Notes: a model not told the origin generated them from the letters alone. A stretch of DNA of 64,000 nucleotides from Caldovatus sediminis (GCF_014644455.1 NZ_BMKS01000010.1:62001-126000), one strand, 5' to 3'. Shown: positions 8,392-18,367, counted from the stretch's first letter. Numbers and translations: made by a program.

Positions 8392-9588
8392 TCAGCCGAG
8401 CGCCGCGCGCAGCCGCGCGGGCACCGTCTCGATCGCCTCCAGGCCGGCATTGGCGAAGGCGAGGCGCAGATGCCGCTCCTGCCCCGGCCCGAAGAACGGT
8501 CCGGGCAGGGCGAGCAGCCCGGCCTCCACCGCCAGGCGCTCCGCCGCCGCGAGCGCGTCGGGCGCGCCCTCCGACAGGCGCAGATAGGCGAAATAGGCGC
8601 CGAGCGCGTCGAGCCGCCAGCCCGGCAGCGGCGCGACGGCGCGGCGACAGGCGGCGGCGCGCTCCGCCATCAGCGCGCGGTTCCCCGCGCGCCAGCCGCG
8701 CAGCGCCTCCACCGCCCAGGCGAGCGCCGCCTGCGCCGCGCGCGGGGCGCAGATCTGCATGGTGTCGAGCGCCTTCATCAGCGCCGCGCGGAACCCCGGC
8801 CCGGCGAGGATCGCCCCGACCCGGTGCCCCGGCACGCAATAGGCCTTGGAGAAGGAGTAGAGCTGCACCACGCCGCCCTCGCGCCAGCCCGCCTCGGCGA
8901 ACAGCGGATGCGGCGGCAGCGCCTCCTCCGGCAGGAAGTCGCGATAGGTCTCGTCCAGCACCAGCCAGGCGCGGCGGTCGCGGCACAGCGCGGCGAAGCG
9001 CGCGATCACGGCGGGCGGATAGGTCGCGCCGGTCGGGTTGTTGGGCGTGACGAGCACGACGGCGCGGGCGCGGGGATGCTCGCGCAGCAGCGCGGCGGCG
9101 CGGTCGGGGTCGGGGACGAACCCGTCCTCGGCGCGGCAGGGCAGCGGGATCGCCGCGATGCCGAGCATGGACAGCGCCATGCGATGGTTGAAGTACCAGG
9201 GCGCGGGCAGCAGCACCGCCTCGCCCTCGCCGGCGAGCACCGTCATGGCCATGGTGAAGGCGAGGTTGCCGCCGGCGGTGATCGCCACGTCGTCGGCCGC
9301 GATCGGCGCGGCGTAGGCGCGCGCGATGTCGGCGGCGAGGGCCTCGCGCAGCGCCGGCTCGCCGTCGATCGGGCCGTAGCCGGCGCAGGCGCGGTCGCCC
9401 GCGGCGGCGGCGAGCCGGGCGAGCAGGTCGGGATGCGGCGGGTAGCCGGGCACCGCCTGGGTCAGGTCGAGCAGCGGCCCGGCCGCGCCGCCGTAGCGCG
9501 CCGCCCAGGCGCGGGCGGCGGGGATCGGCGGCGCGGCGGTGGCGCGGATGCGCGGGGAGAGCGGCGGGGCTGCGGCGGCGGCGTCCAT
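8392..9588 (-). CDS. Class I/II pyridoxal-phosphate aminotransferase
   Basis: A fold-type I aminotransferase of 398 residues that moves an amino group between an amino acid and a 2-oxo acid. The signature residues are present: AGGNLAFTMAM in the cofactor loop, TPNNPTGATYPP with the substrate-binding Asn, VLDETYRDF with the Asp that pairs with the PLP nitrogen, and the Schiff-base Lys in YSFSKAYCVPGHRVG. The start at 9588 (MDAAAAAPPLS) is a choice; an in-frame ATG exists 36 bases upstream at 9624. It is 43 bases after the DNA glycosylase gene on the same strand, so the two may share a transcript. Substrate unknown. Confidence 0.88.
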   Translation of the reverse strand: MDAAAAAPPLSPRIRATAAPPIPAARAWAARYGGAAGPLLDLTQAVPGYPPHPDLLARLAAAAGDRACAGYGPIDGEPALREALAADIARAYAAPIAADDVAITAGGNLAFTMAMTVLAGEGEAVLLPAPWYFNHRMALSMLGIAAIPLPCRAEDGFVPDPDRAAALLREHPRARAVVLVTPNNPTGATYPPAVIARFAALCRDRRAWLVLDETYRDFLPEEALPPHPLFAEAGWREGGVVQLYSFSKAYCVPGHRVGAILAGPGFRAALMKALDTMQICAPRAAQAALAWAVEALRGWRAGNRALMAERAAACRRAVAPLPGWRLDALGAYFAYLRLSEGAPDALAAAERLAVEAGLLALPGPFFGPGQERHLRLAFANAGLEAIETVPARLRAALG

Positions 9589-9631
9589 GCGGCCCGTTTC
9601 GCACCGGCGGCGCGGCGCGTCCATCGGACGA

Positions 9632-10291
9632 TCAGGGCGCCTCGCCGGCCGGGCGGCCGGTGACGAAGCGCCAATGGTGCCAGAGCAGCCGCGCCGCCAG
9701 GGCGCGCCAGGGACGCCACCGCTCCGCCATCGCCCGCAGCGCCTTCGGCTCCGGCCGCGCCGCGAGGCCCTTGAGGTGCGCGGCGCCGGCGGCGAGGGCG
9801 AGGTCGCCGCCGGGGAACACGTCCGGCCGCTGCAGCCCGAACAGCAGGTGGATCTCCGCCGTCCAGCGGCCGAGACCCCTGACCGTGGAAAGGAGGGCGA
9901 TCGCCGCCTCGTCCTCCATCCGCGCCACCGCGGCGAGGTCGAGGCGGCCCGTCGCGCAGGCCTCGGCCAGGGCGCGCGCATGGGCGACCTTCGGGCGCGA
10001 CAGGCCGGCGCCGCGCAGCGCCTCCTCCGGCAGGGCGAGCAGCCCGGCCGGGTCCAGCGCGCCCGGCAGGGCGCTCAGCCGGGCCCAGATCGCGGCGGCG
10101 GCCTGGTTGGAGATCATCTGGCCGCAGATCGCGCGCAACAGGCCGGGAAAGCCCGGATCGCGCGTGCGCCAGGGCAGGGGGCCGGCGGCCGGCTCGACGC
10201 GGGCGAGGTCCGGATCGGCCTCGACCAGCGCGGCGAGGCCGGCGCGGGCCCAAGGGGGAGGCGGCGGGGATGTGGATTGGGGGGGGATCAT
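9632..10291 (-). CDS. DNA-3-methyladenine glycosylase 2 (AlkA-like)
   Basis: Removes alkylated bases from DNA as the first step of base-excision repair. The 219-residue protein shows the HhH-GPD fold: FPGLLRAICGQMISNQAAAAIWARL, then LSRPKVAHARALAEA, the hairpin VRGLGRWTAEIHLLFGL, and the catalytic aspartate in DVFPGGDLAL. The start is uncertain. ATG 10291 (MIPPQS) leaves little before the conserved core, while ATGs at 10366 and 10363 would add 24-25 residues; none has a strong Shine-Dalgarno. It is transcribed away from the two-component genes and shares their upstream region, which holds repeated GCAAC boxes. Confidence 0.85.
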   Translation of the reverse strand: MIPPQSTSPPPPPWARAGLAALVEADPDLARVEPAAGPLPWRTRDPGFPGLLRAICGQMISNQAAAAIWARLSALPGALDPAGLLALPEEALRGAGLSRPKVAHARALAEACATGRLDLAAVARMEDEAAIALLSTVRGLGRWTAEIHLLFGLQRPDVFPGGDLALAAGAAHLKGLAARPEPKALRAMAERWRPWRALAARLLWHHWRFVTGRPAGEAP

Positions 10292-10412
10292 CCCCGCCGC
10301 CAGTAGCGCATCGGCGCCGGCCGGGGGGAGGCCGTGCAGTCGCGCCGATGGCTCCTGTGCCATCATCTGGTGTGCGCGATCGCGCTCTGAAAGGCCCCCG
10401 GGAGCCGGGGAA

Positions 10413-10459
10413 TTGCAACGCTCCGCAACAGCCGGCCGGCCCCGCAACAGTCCGCAACA
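10413..10459 (+). promoter_or_regulatory. Two OmpR-type direct-repeat modules upstream of the response regulator
   Basis: GCAAC occurs at 10415, 10425, 10444 and 10454. That makes two modules, TTGCAACGCTCCGCAACA (10413-10430) and CCGCAACAGTCCGCAACA (10442-10459), each with half-sites exactly 10 bases apart. Head-to-tail half-sites with about 10-bp spacing are the usual binding layout of OmpR/PhoB regulators. They lie just upstream of a -10-like TATGTA, so autoregulation is likely. Confidence 0.55.
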
Positions 10460-10488
10460 CGCGCCGCTGCATCGGCGCCGGCGCGCGC

Positions 10489-10494
10489 TATGTA
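10489..10494 (+). promoter_or_regulatory. -10-like TATGTA, possibly giving a leaderless transcript
   Basis: TATGTA ends 9 bases before the response-regulator ATG at 10504, so transcription would start at or next to the start codon. No convincing -35 box (GCTGCA) is present at the right distance, as expected for an activator-dependent promoter. Confidence 0.35.
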
Positions 10495-10503
10495 ACAGGC
10501 GCC

Positions 10504-11271
10504 ATGGACCCGCAGACGACGCCCCAGCCGCCGCCACCGCCGCCGCAGGCGCCGCCGCCGCACATCCTCGTCGTGGACGACGACCGCGAGATCCGCGACC
10601 TGCTCTCGAAGTTCCTGGAGCGCCAGGGCATGCGCGTCTCCGCCGCCCGCGACGCGCGCGAGGCGCGGCGCCTCTGGCCGCTCGGCCGCTACCACCTGGT
10701 GGTGCTGGACCTGATGCTGCCGGGCGAATCCGGCCTCGACTTCGCCCGCTGGCTGCGCGGGCAGTCGGAGGTACCGATCGTGATGCTGACGGCGATGGGC
10801 GAGGAGACGGACCGCATCGTCGGCCTGGAACTGGGCGCCGACGACTACGTGGCCAAGCCCTTCAACCCGCGCGAGCTGCTGGCGCGCATCCGCGCCGTGC
10901 TGCGCCGGACCGGCGGCGAGCCCGGCGCGCCGCGCAAGGAGCCGCCGCCCAAGGCCGTGCGCTTCGCCGGCTGGACGCTGGAGCCGGCGCGCCGCCGCCT
11001 GCTCGACCCGGAGGGGACGGAGGTGCCGCTCACCGGCGGCGAGTACGAGCTGCTCGTGATCCTGCTCGAGCGGCCCAACCGCGTGCTGACGCGCGACATG
11101 CTGATGGACCTGCTGCACAACCGCCAGGCCGGCCCGTTCGACCGGGCGATCGACGTCGCCGTCTCGCGGCTGCGCCGGAAGCTGGAGGACGACGGGCGCA
11201 ACCCGCAGCTCATCAAGACCGTGCGCGGCGGCGGCTACGTCCTCGCCGCCAGCGTCGAGCGGGTCCACTGA
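10504..11271 (+). CDS. OmpR-family response regulator
   Basis: The DNA-binding half of a two-component system, 255 residues. A proline-rich N-terminal tail (about 18 residues) precedes the receiver domain ILVVDDDREIRDLL. The phosphoacceptor is D69 in VVLDLMLPG, with the switch residues in IVMLTA and the conserved Lys in YVAKPFNPRELLARI. A C-terminal winged helix (about 150-250) has LTGGEYELLVILLERPNRVLTRDML and VDVAVSRLRRKLEDD-type sequence. The ATG at 10504 is preceded by only a weak AGG; a leaderless transcript is possible. One base separates its stop from the kinase ATG, so they are coupled. Overall it is closest to the OmpR/EnvZ type found in alphaproteobacteria. Confidence 0.95.
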   Translation: MDPQTTPQPPPPPPQAPPPHILVVDDDREIRDLLSKFLERQGMRVSAARDAREARRLWPLGRYHLVVLDLMLPGESGLDFARWLRGQSEVPIVMLTAMGEETDRIVGLELGADDYVAKPFNPRELLARIRAVLRRTGGEPGAPRKEPPPKAVRFAGWTLEPARRRLLDPEGTEVPLTGGEYELLVILLERPNRVLTRDMLMDLLHNRQAGPFDRAIDVAVSRLRRKLEDDGRNPQLIKTVRGGGYVLAASVERVH

Positions 11272-11272
11272 G

Positions 11273-12640
11273 ATGGGGCGGGAGACGGCGAAGCGCCGGT
11301 CCGGCATGCGCCGCTGGCTTCCGCGCAGTCTCGGCGCGCGCACCGCGCTGGTGCTGATCCTCGGACTCGCGCTGGTACAGGCGGCGGGGCTCACCATCCA
11401 CGCCCTCGACCGCGTCGGGCTGCAGCGCATCGTGCAGGCGCGCGAGATCTCGGCGCGCACCTTCGTCGCCTGGCGCACGGCGCTGCTCGCGCCCTCGGAT
11501 CGGCGGGCGACGCTGCTCGCCGACCTCGATCTGCCGGTCGGGCTCAGCGTGGAGGTGGACGAGCATCCCCTGGTGCGCGGGCCGATGCCGCCGCCCTCGC
11601 CGCAGGTGGTCCGGATGTTCCGGGTGGACCTCCTCGCCCTCGGCCCGCTGCGGATGCGCCCGCGGGAGATCCGCGTGGCGGGACACGGGACGGACGGCTT
11701 CGTCGCCTCGCTCCGCCTGCCGGACGGGGAGTGGCTGAACCTGCGCGTGGCGCCGCCGCCGCCGCGGCCCTGGCACTCGGAGAGCTTCCTCCTCGCCTTC
11801 CTCGCCATGACCCTGGCGGCCGCGCTGCTGATCGTCTGGGCGGTGGCGCGCCTGATGCGGCCGGTGCGGGTGCTGGCCGAGGCGGCGGAGCGGCTCGGCC
11901 GCGATGTGAACGCCCCGCCGCTCGACGAGGGCGGGCCGAGCGAGGTCGCCACCGCGGCCCGCGCCTTCAACACCATGGCCGAGCGGATCCGCCGCTTTGT
12001 CGCCGACCGCACCCAGATGCTGGCCGCGATCGGCCACGACCTGCGCACGCCGATCACGCGGCTCAGGCTGCGCGCGGAGTTCCTCGAGGACGAGGAGCAG
12101 CGGCGCAAGATGCTCGCCGACCTCGACGAGATGGAGGCGATGATCGCGGCGACCCTCGCCTTCGCCCGCGACGACGCGGCGGCCGAGCCGGCGACGCCGC
12201 TGGATCTCGCCGCGCTCTGCCGCACCGTGCTCGACGAGGCGGCGGACGCGCACCCCGAGGCCGCCGAGCGCATCGCCTACGGGGGGCCGGAGCGGCTGAC
12301 GGTGCGCGCGCGCCCCGTGGCGCTGAAGCGCGCGATCGCCAACCTGGTGCGCAACGCGCTCGCCTACGGCGGATCGGCGCGCATCGCGCTCTCGCCGCCC
12401 GAGGACGGCACGGTCCGTCTCACGGTCGAGGACGAGGGGCCCGGCATTCCGGATTGCGAGCTCGAGAATGTCTTCGCGCCCTTCCGCCGGCTGGAGACGA
12501 GCCGCAACCGGGAGACCGGGGGCGCGGGCCTCGGCCTGCCGATCGCGCGCAACATCCTGCGCGCGCATGGCGGCGACGTGGTGCTGCGCAACCGCCGCGG
12601 CGGACGCGGCCTGAGCGTGCTGGTCACGCTACCGGCATGA
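11273..12640 (+). CDS. Sensor histidine kinase (EnvZ-like)
   Basis: The membrane sensor partner of the preceding regulator, 455 residues. Transmembrane helix 1 is about residues 21-45 and helix 2 about 171-194, with a periplasmic sensor region between them. A HAMP linker (RPVRVLAEAAERLGRDV) follows, then the dimerisation domain with phospho-His255 in AAIGHDLRTPITRLRLR. The catalytic ATPase domain has the N box LVRNALAYGG, G1 VEDEGPGIP, F box ENVFAPFRRLETSRN and G2 GGAGLGLPIARNI. All catalytic boxes are intact. The signal is unknown; the order regulator-kinase is that of ompR-envZ. Confidence 0.95.
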   Translation: MGRETAKRRSGMRRWLPRSLGARTALVLILGLALVQAAGLTIHALDRVGLQRIVQAREISARTFVAWRTALLAPSDRRATLLADLDLPVGLSVEVDEHPLVRGPMPPPSPQVVRMFRVDLLALGPLRMRPREIRVAGHGTDGFVASLRLPDGEWLNLRVAPPPPRPWHSESFLLAFLAMTLAAALLIVWAVARLMRPVRVLAEAAERLGRDVNAPPLDEGGPSEVATAARAFNTMAERIRRFVADRTQMLAAIGHDLRTPITRLRLRAEFLEDEEQRRKMLADLDEMEAMIAATLAFARDDAAAEPATPLDLAALCRTVLDEAADAHPEAAERIAYGGPERLTVRARPVALKRAIANLVRNALAYGGSARIALSPPEDGTVRLTVEDEGPGIPDCELENVFAPFRRLETSRNRETGGAGLGLPIARNILRAHGGDVVLRNRRGGRGLSVLVTLPA

Positions 12641-12660
12641 GCGAGCGCGGGGCCGATACG

Positions 12661-13130
12661 CCCCGCATCGGATGCCGGTCCGTGCGCAGGCTCTGGATGC
12701 GACGGCGGTGATGCGTTGTGGTCGGCTTGCGGGCCCGTTCCGTGTGCCGCGGCGGGCGTTGACGATGTCGTTGTGGGCGTGAAGTGCGCGGGTGCCGGGC
12801 TGGTTGGCGCGCCGGAAGGCCCGGACGTTCCCGACGGGGGTCGGCTCCGGCGCGGGGCGGCGGCAGGGCGGGGTGATGTGGGGGGCGCCTTCGGGCCTGG
12901 TCCGCACTGTCCAAGACCGCCACGGCGCGCGCAGCGGGCGCGCCCCGGCTGATTCCGGCGAGATGCAGGTTCATGGCGTGCTGGTTGGCCGCCGGCCGCG
13001 CGAGGCCCGCCCGACGCCGCGGGCGGGGCGGACGGCGCCGAGCAGGGAGGCCCGCCTGTGGCGGCAGTCCCTGCCCGCGCCGCCGGCTCTGCCCTTCGGG
13101 CTCGCGCGGCGCCACGGCCGACCGTGAAAT
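12661..13130 (-). pseudogene. IS630-family transposase remnant, frameshifted
   Basis: Read on the minus strand, several frames together follow the second half of an IS630 (DDE) transposase in the right order. The pieces are SLLGAVRPARGVG (usual YLFGAVCPARGVG), then in another frame NQHAMNLHLAGISRG and AVAVLDSADQA (usual AMNLHLAEIS... and VLDQAGWH). In a third frame come HITPPCRRPAPEPTPVGNVRAF (split here as HITPPCRRPAPE and PTPVGNVRAFRRAN; usual SPELNPVENVWQFLRAN), HNDIVNA and PQRITAVASRACARTG. At least two frameshifts and a missing N-terminus mean it cannot make a transposase. No terminal inverted repeats were seen. It fills most of the 687-base gap between the kinase and the RTX gene; the last 200 bases of the gap hold nothing recognised. 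Confidence 0.7.
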
Positions 13131-13327
13131 CCCGTACCCGCGCCGAGCGCAATCCGGATTCGATATCGACACGTTCGGCGCGGCATGCGAGATCTTCTCG
13201 GCCCATCGCCGCCGGCGCAGCTCTCTGCCGATCGGCAAGACACCCTCTGGGTCATTCCCGATCCCTTCTCGCGGGCATGGCGCGCCGCGAGCGCCGGTTG
13301 CGCCATCGGTCCCTCCGGAGCAGGCTC

Positions 13328-16273
13328 ATGCCGATCAGCCAGTACTCGCTCCATCAGGTAAGCAACGGCGAATTTTGGCTTGAATTCTACAACGTGAAGT
13401 CCCTGGGCGGCATTTGGGTCGAATTCCGCTGGGCATACTCGGAAGCGGACTTCCGCGACCCGCTGGGCGTGGGGCAGACCCTGGAGAGCAAGTGGCAGAT
13501 CCAGTGGAATTCCACCAACGCCTGGCTCTTCTACTACAGTGCGGTCGACGGCGGACAGGGCGACGACACCCTGACCGGCCTCGACGACACCACGGCCTCC
13601 GAGATCGCCGCCTTCATCGCGCGGAACGGCCTCCAGGCGCACTTCGCCGGCCTTCCCCTCTACGATGCCGGTGCCGACCTCCTGGTCGGGGGCAGCGGCG
13701 ACGACTGGCTGAACGGCCGCGGCGGCAACGACGTGCTGGTCGGCGAGGGCGACAACGACACGCTGCTCGGCGGCGCGGGCGACGACACGCTGAAGGGCGG
13801 CGCGGGCAGCGACCTGATCGACGGCGGCGAGGGCTTCGACATCGCCGTGTTCGACGGCATGAGCGGCCAGTACCTGATCGCCATCCAGGCGAGCGGCGTC
13901 GCCTCGGTCCAGGCGCTGGGCATCGACTGGCTCGACTGGCTGCGGGGTGTCGAGCTGCTGCGCTTCGACGACGCCGACATCCCGGTGGAGCCGACGCCGC
14001 CGCTGTTCACCCCGGATGCCGACCGCGTCCGCTTCGACCTGCTCACCGCCGCCCAGCGGCGTGCGGTGGAGGGCGCGCCGGAACGGATCTACGCCGCGGG
14101 CGCCGGCAACGATACCGTCGTGCTGCCCTCCGATGAGGTCCTCGTCGCGCCCCGCGCGGACTATCCCTTCGGGGTCGTGTTCGACAGGAGCCGCGGCTTC
14201 GAAGGCGGCGCCGGGGACGATTCGATCGTCGGCTCCGCGGCGCGGGACCTCATCGGGGGCGGCGAAGGACGGGACACGCTCACCGGCGGGGGCGGACGCG
14301 ACACGCTGCTCGGCGGCGCGGGCGACGACCTGCTGGCCGGCGGCGGCGGCGCGGACCGGCTCGAAGGCGGCGACGGAGCCGACACGCTCCATGGCGGCAG
14401 CGCGACCTCGCCGAACCTCTCGGGCGCGGACATCCTGTTCGGCGGCGCCGGCGACGACCTGCTGGTCGGCGGTGACGGAGACGACTCGCTGGTCGGCGGC
14501 GCCGGCAACGACGTGTTCGAGATCGGCGACGCCACGGGCGACAAGGTCATCTGGGGCGGCCAGCGGTTCGGGGGGGCCGTCGCCAACGACCGGGACGTGA
14601 TCAGGCTCGCGGGCCGCCCCTCCGACTGGGCCTGGACCGATTGGATCGCCGACGTGGAAGGCACGGGAAGGCCGGAGGGCTGGACCACCATCGCCCGTTC
14701 CGGCGCCGGCCAGTCGCTCGAGCTGCACGAGGTCGAGCTCGGCCTCTTCGACGCGCTGCGCAACAACCAGGTGGCCAAGGCGCCGCCCGTGCTCGAGATG
14801 GCGAGGCTGGCGCTGAACAGCTACGCCGACGATGTCGATGCTGGCACGGCCCCCGTCAACGCGGCGACGGCCCGCGGCTGGGCGCCGCTTCGGGCGCTCG
14901 AGCTGGGCATGGACGTGGCGGGCGCCACCAGGGACGGCACGGCCTGGACGTTCCGGGAGGGCGTCTACACGGCCGGCAACGCCGCGGCGCACGTGCTGTT
15001 CGGCGTCGTCGGCAACAGGACGACGCTCTCGATCGCCTTCCGCGGCACCGACGGCCTCGACGATGTCCCGGACTGGCCGAACGCCGATACGCACTACGCG
15101 AACTTCGCCCCGCTGATCGAGGCGGTGAAGGCCTATGTGAACAACGGCGGGTACGTGGACGGCGCCAGGATCCAGCAGGTCTGGGTGAGCGGCCACAGCC
15201 TCGGCGGCGCGATGGCGCAGATGTTCATGCAGAAGGCGGTCCCGGGCGATCCGCGCTACCTCGGCGTCACCTTCGGCTCGCCGGGGGCCAAGCCGAACGC
15301 GCCGGACGCCCGCATGGTGCACTTCGAGCACATCTACGACCCGGTGCCGCTCGCGCCGGACCTCGCCCGCGCCCCCGCCAAGCTCGACGATCTCGCGGCG
15401 CTCGCCGCCACCGCCTATCTGCCGCTCGGCGCCGTCGTCGCCGAGCTCGGCGAGATCGCGCTGGAGAGCGTGCTGCACTACAGGACGTCGGGCGCGGTGG
15501 TCAGGCTCGACTGGAACCTCTCCGACGGCGTGGGTGGCGCCCACGAGATGGCCAGTTACTTCAGATCGGTCCAGGACCTCGTCGTCGCGCGGACCGAGTT
15601 CCCGGGCGGGCTCGACTTCCTCGACCCCGGGGCGCTCGCGGCCCGCGAGGTCCTGCACGCCGGGGCCGGCTCCGACCTCCTCGGCGCGCCGCCGGCCTTC
15701 GAACAGATCCTGCGCGGCAAGGCGTATTTCGACGGCGCGGAGCGGTTCTTCGGCACGCTGCAGGCCGACCGCCTCGACGGGCGCGCCGGCGCCGACCTCC
15801 TCCTCGGCGGGCGAGGCGCCGACACCCTGCTCGGTGGGGCAGGCGACGACACCCTGGAGGGCGGCAACGGCAACGACCGGCTCGTCGGCGGCCCCGGGGC
15901 GGACATCCTGACAGGCGGCAGCGGCAGGGACATCTTCGAGTACCGCAATGCCGGCGAGAGCACCCCGTCGGCGCCCGATACGATCACGGACTTCGCGGTG
16001 GACCTGGCCGAGGGGGAACCGTTCATGGACCGGATCAACCTGCGTCCGGTCGATGCCTACACGCCGAACGGGGCGCTCGACGACTCCTTCGTTTTCATCG
16101 GCACCGCCGCTTTCACCGGCGCCGGCGCGGCCCGCGGCGAGGTGCGCGTGCAGCAGGTCGAGGCGGATACGTTGGTGATGCTCGACACCGACGCCGACGG
16201 CGTCGCCAACATGGTGCTCGTGCTGAAGAACGTCGCCGCCGCGAGCCTCGAGGCCGCGGACTTCCTTCTCTGA
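13328..16273 (+). CDS. Large RTX-repeat protein with class 3 lipase domain
   Basis: A 981-residue protein probably secreted by a type I system. The N-terminal 115 residues are unassigned. Calcium-binding GGxGxDxLx nonapeptide repeats occur in three blocks (about 118-178, 290-394, 815-875). Between blocks two and three lies an alpha/beta-hydrolase of the lipase class 3 type, with the nucleophile S624 in VWVSGHSLGGAMAQMF and RGTDGLDDV upstream. The C-terminus (TITDFAVD to LEAADFLL) matches the serralysin-like C-terminal domain that carries the secretion signal. The ATG at 13328 follows CGGAG. No signal peptide is present and no TolC/HlyB/HlyD genes lie in the window. Likely an extracellular lipase or esterase. 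Confidence 0.9.
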   Translation: MPISQYSLHQVSNGEFWLEFYNVKSLGGIWVEFRWAYSEADFRDPLGVGQTLESKWQIQWNSTNAWLFYYSAVDGGQGDDTLTGLDDTTASEIAAFIARNGLQAHFAGLPLYDAGADLLVGGSGDDWLNGRGGNDVLVGEGDNDTLLGGAGDDTLKGGAGSDLIDGGEGFDIAVFDGMSGQYLIAIQASGVASVQALGIDWLDWLRGVELLRFDDADIPVEPTPPLFTPDADRVRFDLLTAAQRRAVEGAPERIYAAGAGNDTVVLPSDEVLVAPRADYPFGVVFDRSRGFEGGAGDDSIVGSAARDLIGGGEGRDTLTGGGGRDTLLGGAGDDLLAGGGGADRLEGGDGADTLHGGSATSPNLSGADILFGGAGDDLLVGGDGDDSLVGGAGNDVFEIGDATGDKVIWGGQRFGGAVANDRDVIRLAGRPSDWAWTDWIADVEGTGRPEGWTTIARSGAGQSLELHEVELGLFDALRNNQVAKAPPVLEMARLALNSYADDVDAGTAPVNAATARGWAPLRALELGMDVAGATRDGTAWTFREGVYTAGNAAAHVLFGVVGNRTTLSIAFRGTDGLDDVPDWPNADTHYANFAPLIEAVKAYVNNGGYVDGARIQQVWVSGHSLGGAMAQMFMQKAVPGDPRYLGVTFGSPGAKPNAPDARMVHFEHIYDPVPLAPDLARAPAKLDDLAALAATAYLPLGAVVAELGEIALESVLHYRTSGAVVRLDWNLSDGVGGAHEMASYFRSVQDLVVARTEFPGGLDFLDPGALAAREVLHAGAGSDLLGAPPAFEQILRGKAYFDGAERFFGTLQADRLDGRAGADLLLGGRGADTLLGGAGDDTLEGGNGNDRLVGGPGADILTGGSGRDIFEYRNAGESTPSAPDTITDFAVDLAEGEPFMDRINLRPVDAYTPNGALDDSFVFIGTAAFTGAGAARGEVRVQQVEADTLVMLDTDADGVANMVLVLKNVAAASLEAADFLL

Positions 16274-16473
16274 GCGCGACCTCGGCCGTTTCCGCGGGCT
16301 GACCCGCGCCAGGGTGGGGAGCTTGCGAACGGCGCCTCCCGGCCGCGGGCGGAACCGGCGAAGTCCGCTCGTGCCGGGTCGCGCCGCCGGTGCGCGGGTC
16401 CGCCGGACGCTCCCCCGGCCAGCCGATCCGCATCCGTCACGCGCGATCCCCCTCGCGGTCCCCGGCCGCGCCG

Positions 16474-16502
16474 TTGACGCCCGAGCCAGCACCCGCTATA
16501 GC
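16474..16502 (+). promoter_or_regulatory. Sigma70 promoter of rplU-rpmA
   Basis: TTGACG (16474-16479) and TATAGC (16497-16502) are exactly 17 bases apart, 84 bases before the rplU ATG. This is one of the best matches to the housekeeping promoter in the window. It sits in the 312-base gap after the RTX gene, which otherwise shows nothing recognisable. Confidence 0.7.
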
Positions 16503-16585
16503 CGCGCCTCTCCGGCGACCCGCCCTGCGGGCCGCCGGCGGTCGTTTGGTGCATACCCGGCACGGCCGGACCGACGCAGGACCCC

Positions 16586-16921
16586 ATGACCTACGCAGTG
16601 ATCCGCACCGGCGGGAAGCAGTACCGCGTCACGCCCGACGCCGTGCTCACCGTCGAGAAGCTCGAGGCCGAGCCCGGTGCCACCGTCACCTTCCACGAGG
16701 TGCTGATGGTGGGCGGCGAAGGCGCGCTCGTCGTCGGCGCACCCACCGTGGCCGGCGCCACCGTCACCGCGACCGTGGTGGAGCAGAACCGCGGCGACAA
16801 GATCATCGTCTTCAAGAAGAAGCGCCGCAAGAACTACCGGCGCAAGAAGGGCCACCGGCAGCACCAGACCGTGCTGCGCATCGCCGCCATCAACGGCGGC
16901 GGGGCGACGGCGGCCGCCTGA
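16586..16921 (+). CDS. rplU: 50S ribosomal protein L21
   Basis: A component of the large ribosomal subunit that binds 23S rRNA with L20. It has 111 residues, close to the family length of about 103, with a short Ala/Gly-rich tail. Signature sequences are [13 protein letters not shown] at the N-terminus and [21 protein letters not shown], the rRNA-binding basic block. The ATG at 16586 gives exactly the conserved start. It is followed after 18 bases by rpmA and then obgE, the standard bacterial order, and is driven by the promoter at 16474-16502. Confidence 0.97.
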   Translation: MTYAVIRTGGKQYRVTPDAVLTVEKLEAEPGATVTFHEVLMVGGEGALVVGAPTVAGATVTATVVEQNRGDKIIVFKKKRRKNYRRKKGHRQHQTVLRIAAINGGGATAAA

Positions 16922-16939
16922 GATCGGAGGGCAGCAGAG

Positions 16940-17221
16940 ATGGCACACAAGAAGGCCGGCGGCTCGTCGCGCAACGGGCGCGATTCGGCGGGCAAGCGGC
17001 TCGGCGTGAAGCGCTCCGACGGGCAGTTCGTGAAGGCCGGCAACATCATCGTCACGCAGCGCGGCACCAAGATGCGGCCCGGGCACAACGTTCTGGTCGG
17101 ACGCACGCACTCGCTGCACGCGGTGATCGACGGCCATGTGCGCTTCGAGCGCAAGGCGGAGGGCCGTGTCCAGGTCAGCGTGTACCCGCTCCCGCCGAGC
17201 GCCGTCGCGGCGGCCGAGTAG
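16940..17221 (+). CDS. rpmA: 50S ribosomal protein L27
   Basis: A large-subunit protein whose N-terminus reaches the peptidyl-transferase centre. Its 93 residues start [20 protein letters not shown], the typical uncleaved Gram-negative N-terminus, followed by [21 protein letters not shown] and the [11 protein letters not shown] segment. A GGAGGGCAG Shine-Dalgarno lies just ahead of the ATG at 16940. It is co-transcribed with rplU; a GC stem-loop at 17255-17272 separates it from obgE and may reduce read-through. Confidence 0.97.
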   Translation: MAHKKAGGSSRNGRDSAGKRLGVKRSDGQFVKAGNIIVTQRGTKMRPGHNVLVGRTHSLHAVIDGHVRFERKAEGRVQVSVYPLPPSAVAAAE

Positions 17222-18358
<1,137 letters not shown>

Positions 18359-18367
18359 CGAGGCGCG

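Noticed and set aside
13684-14520. DNA repeats resembling a CRISPR or satellite array
   Set aside because: They encode the GGxGxDxLx calcium-binding repeats of the RTX protein, with codon-level variation and no fixed spacers.
12971-16492. Long minus-strand open frame of about 1170 codons across the RTX gene
   Set aside because: Its sequence mirrors the RTX repeats on the other strand and has no domain of its own apart from the short transposase fragment at its very end. Long antisense frames are expected at this GC content.
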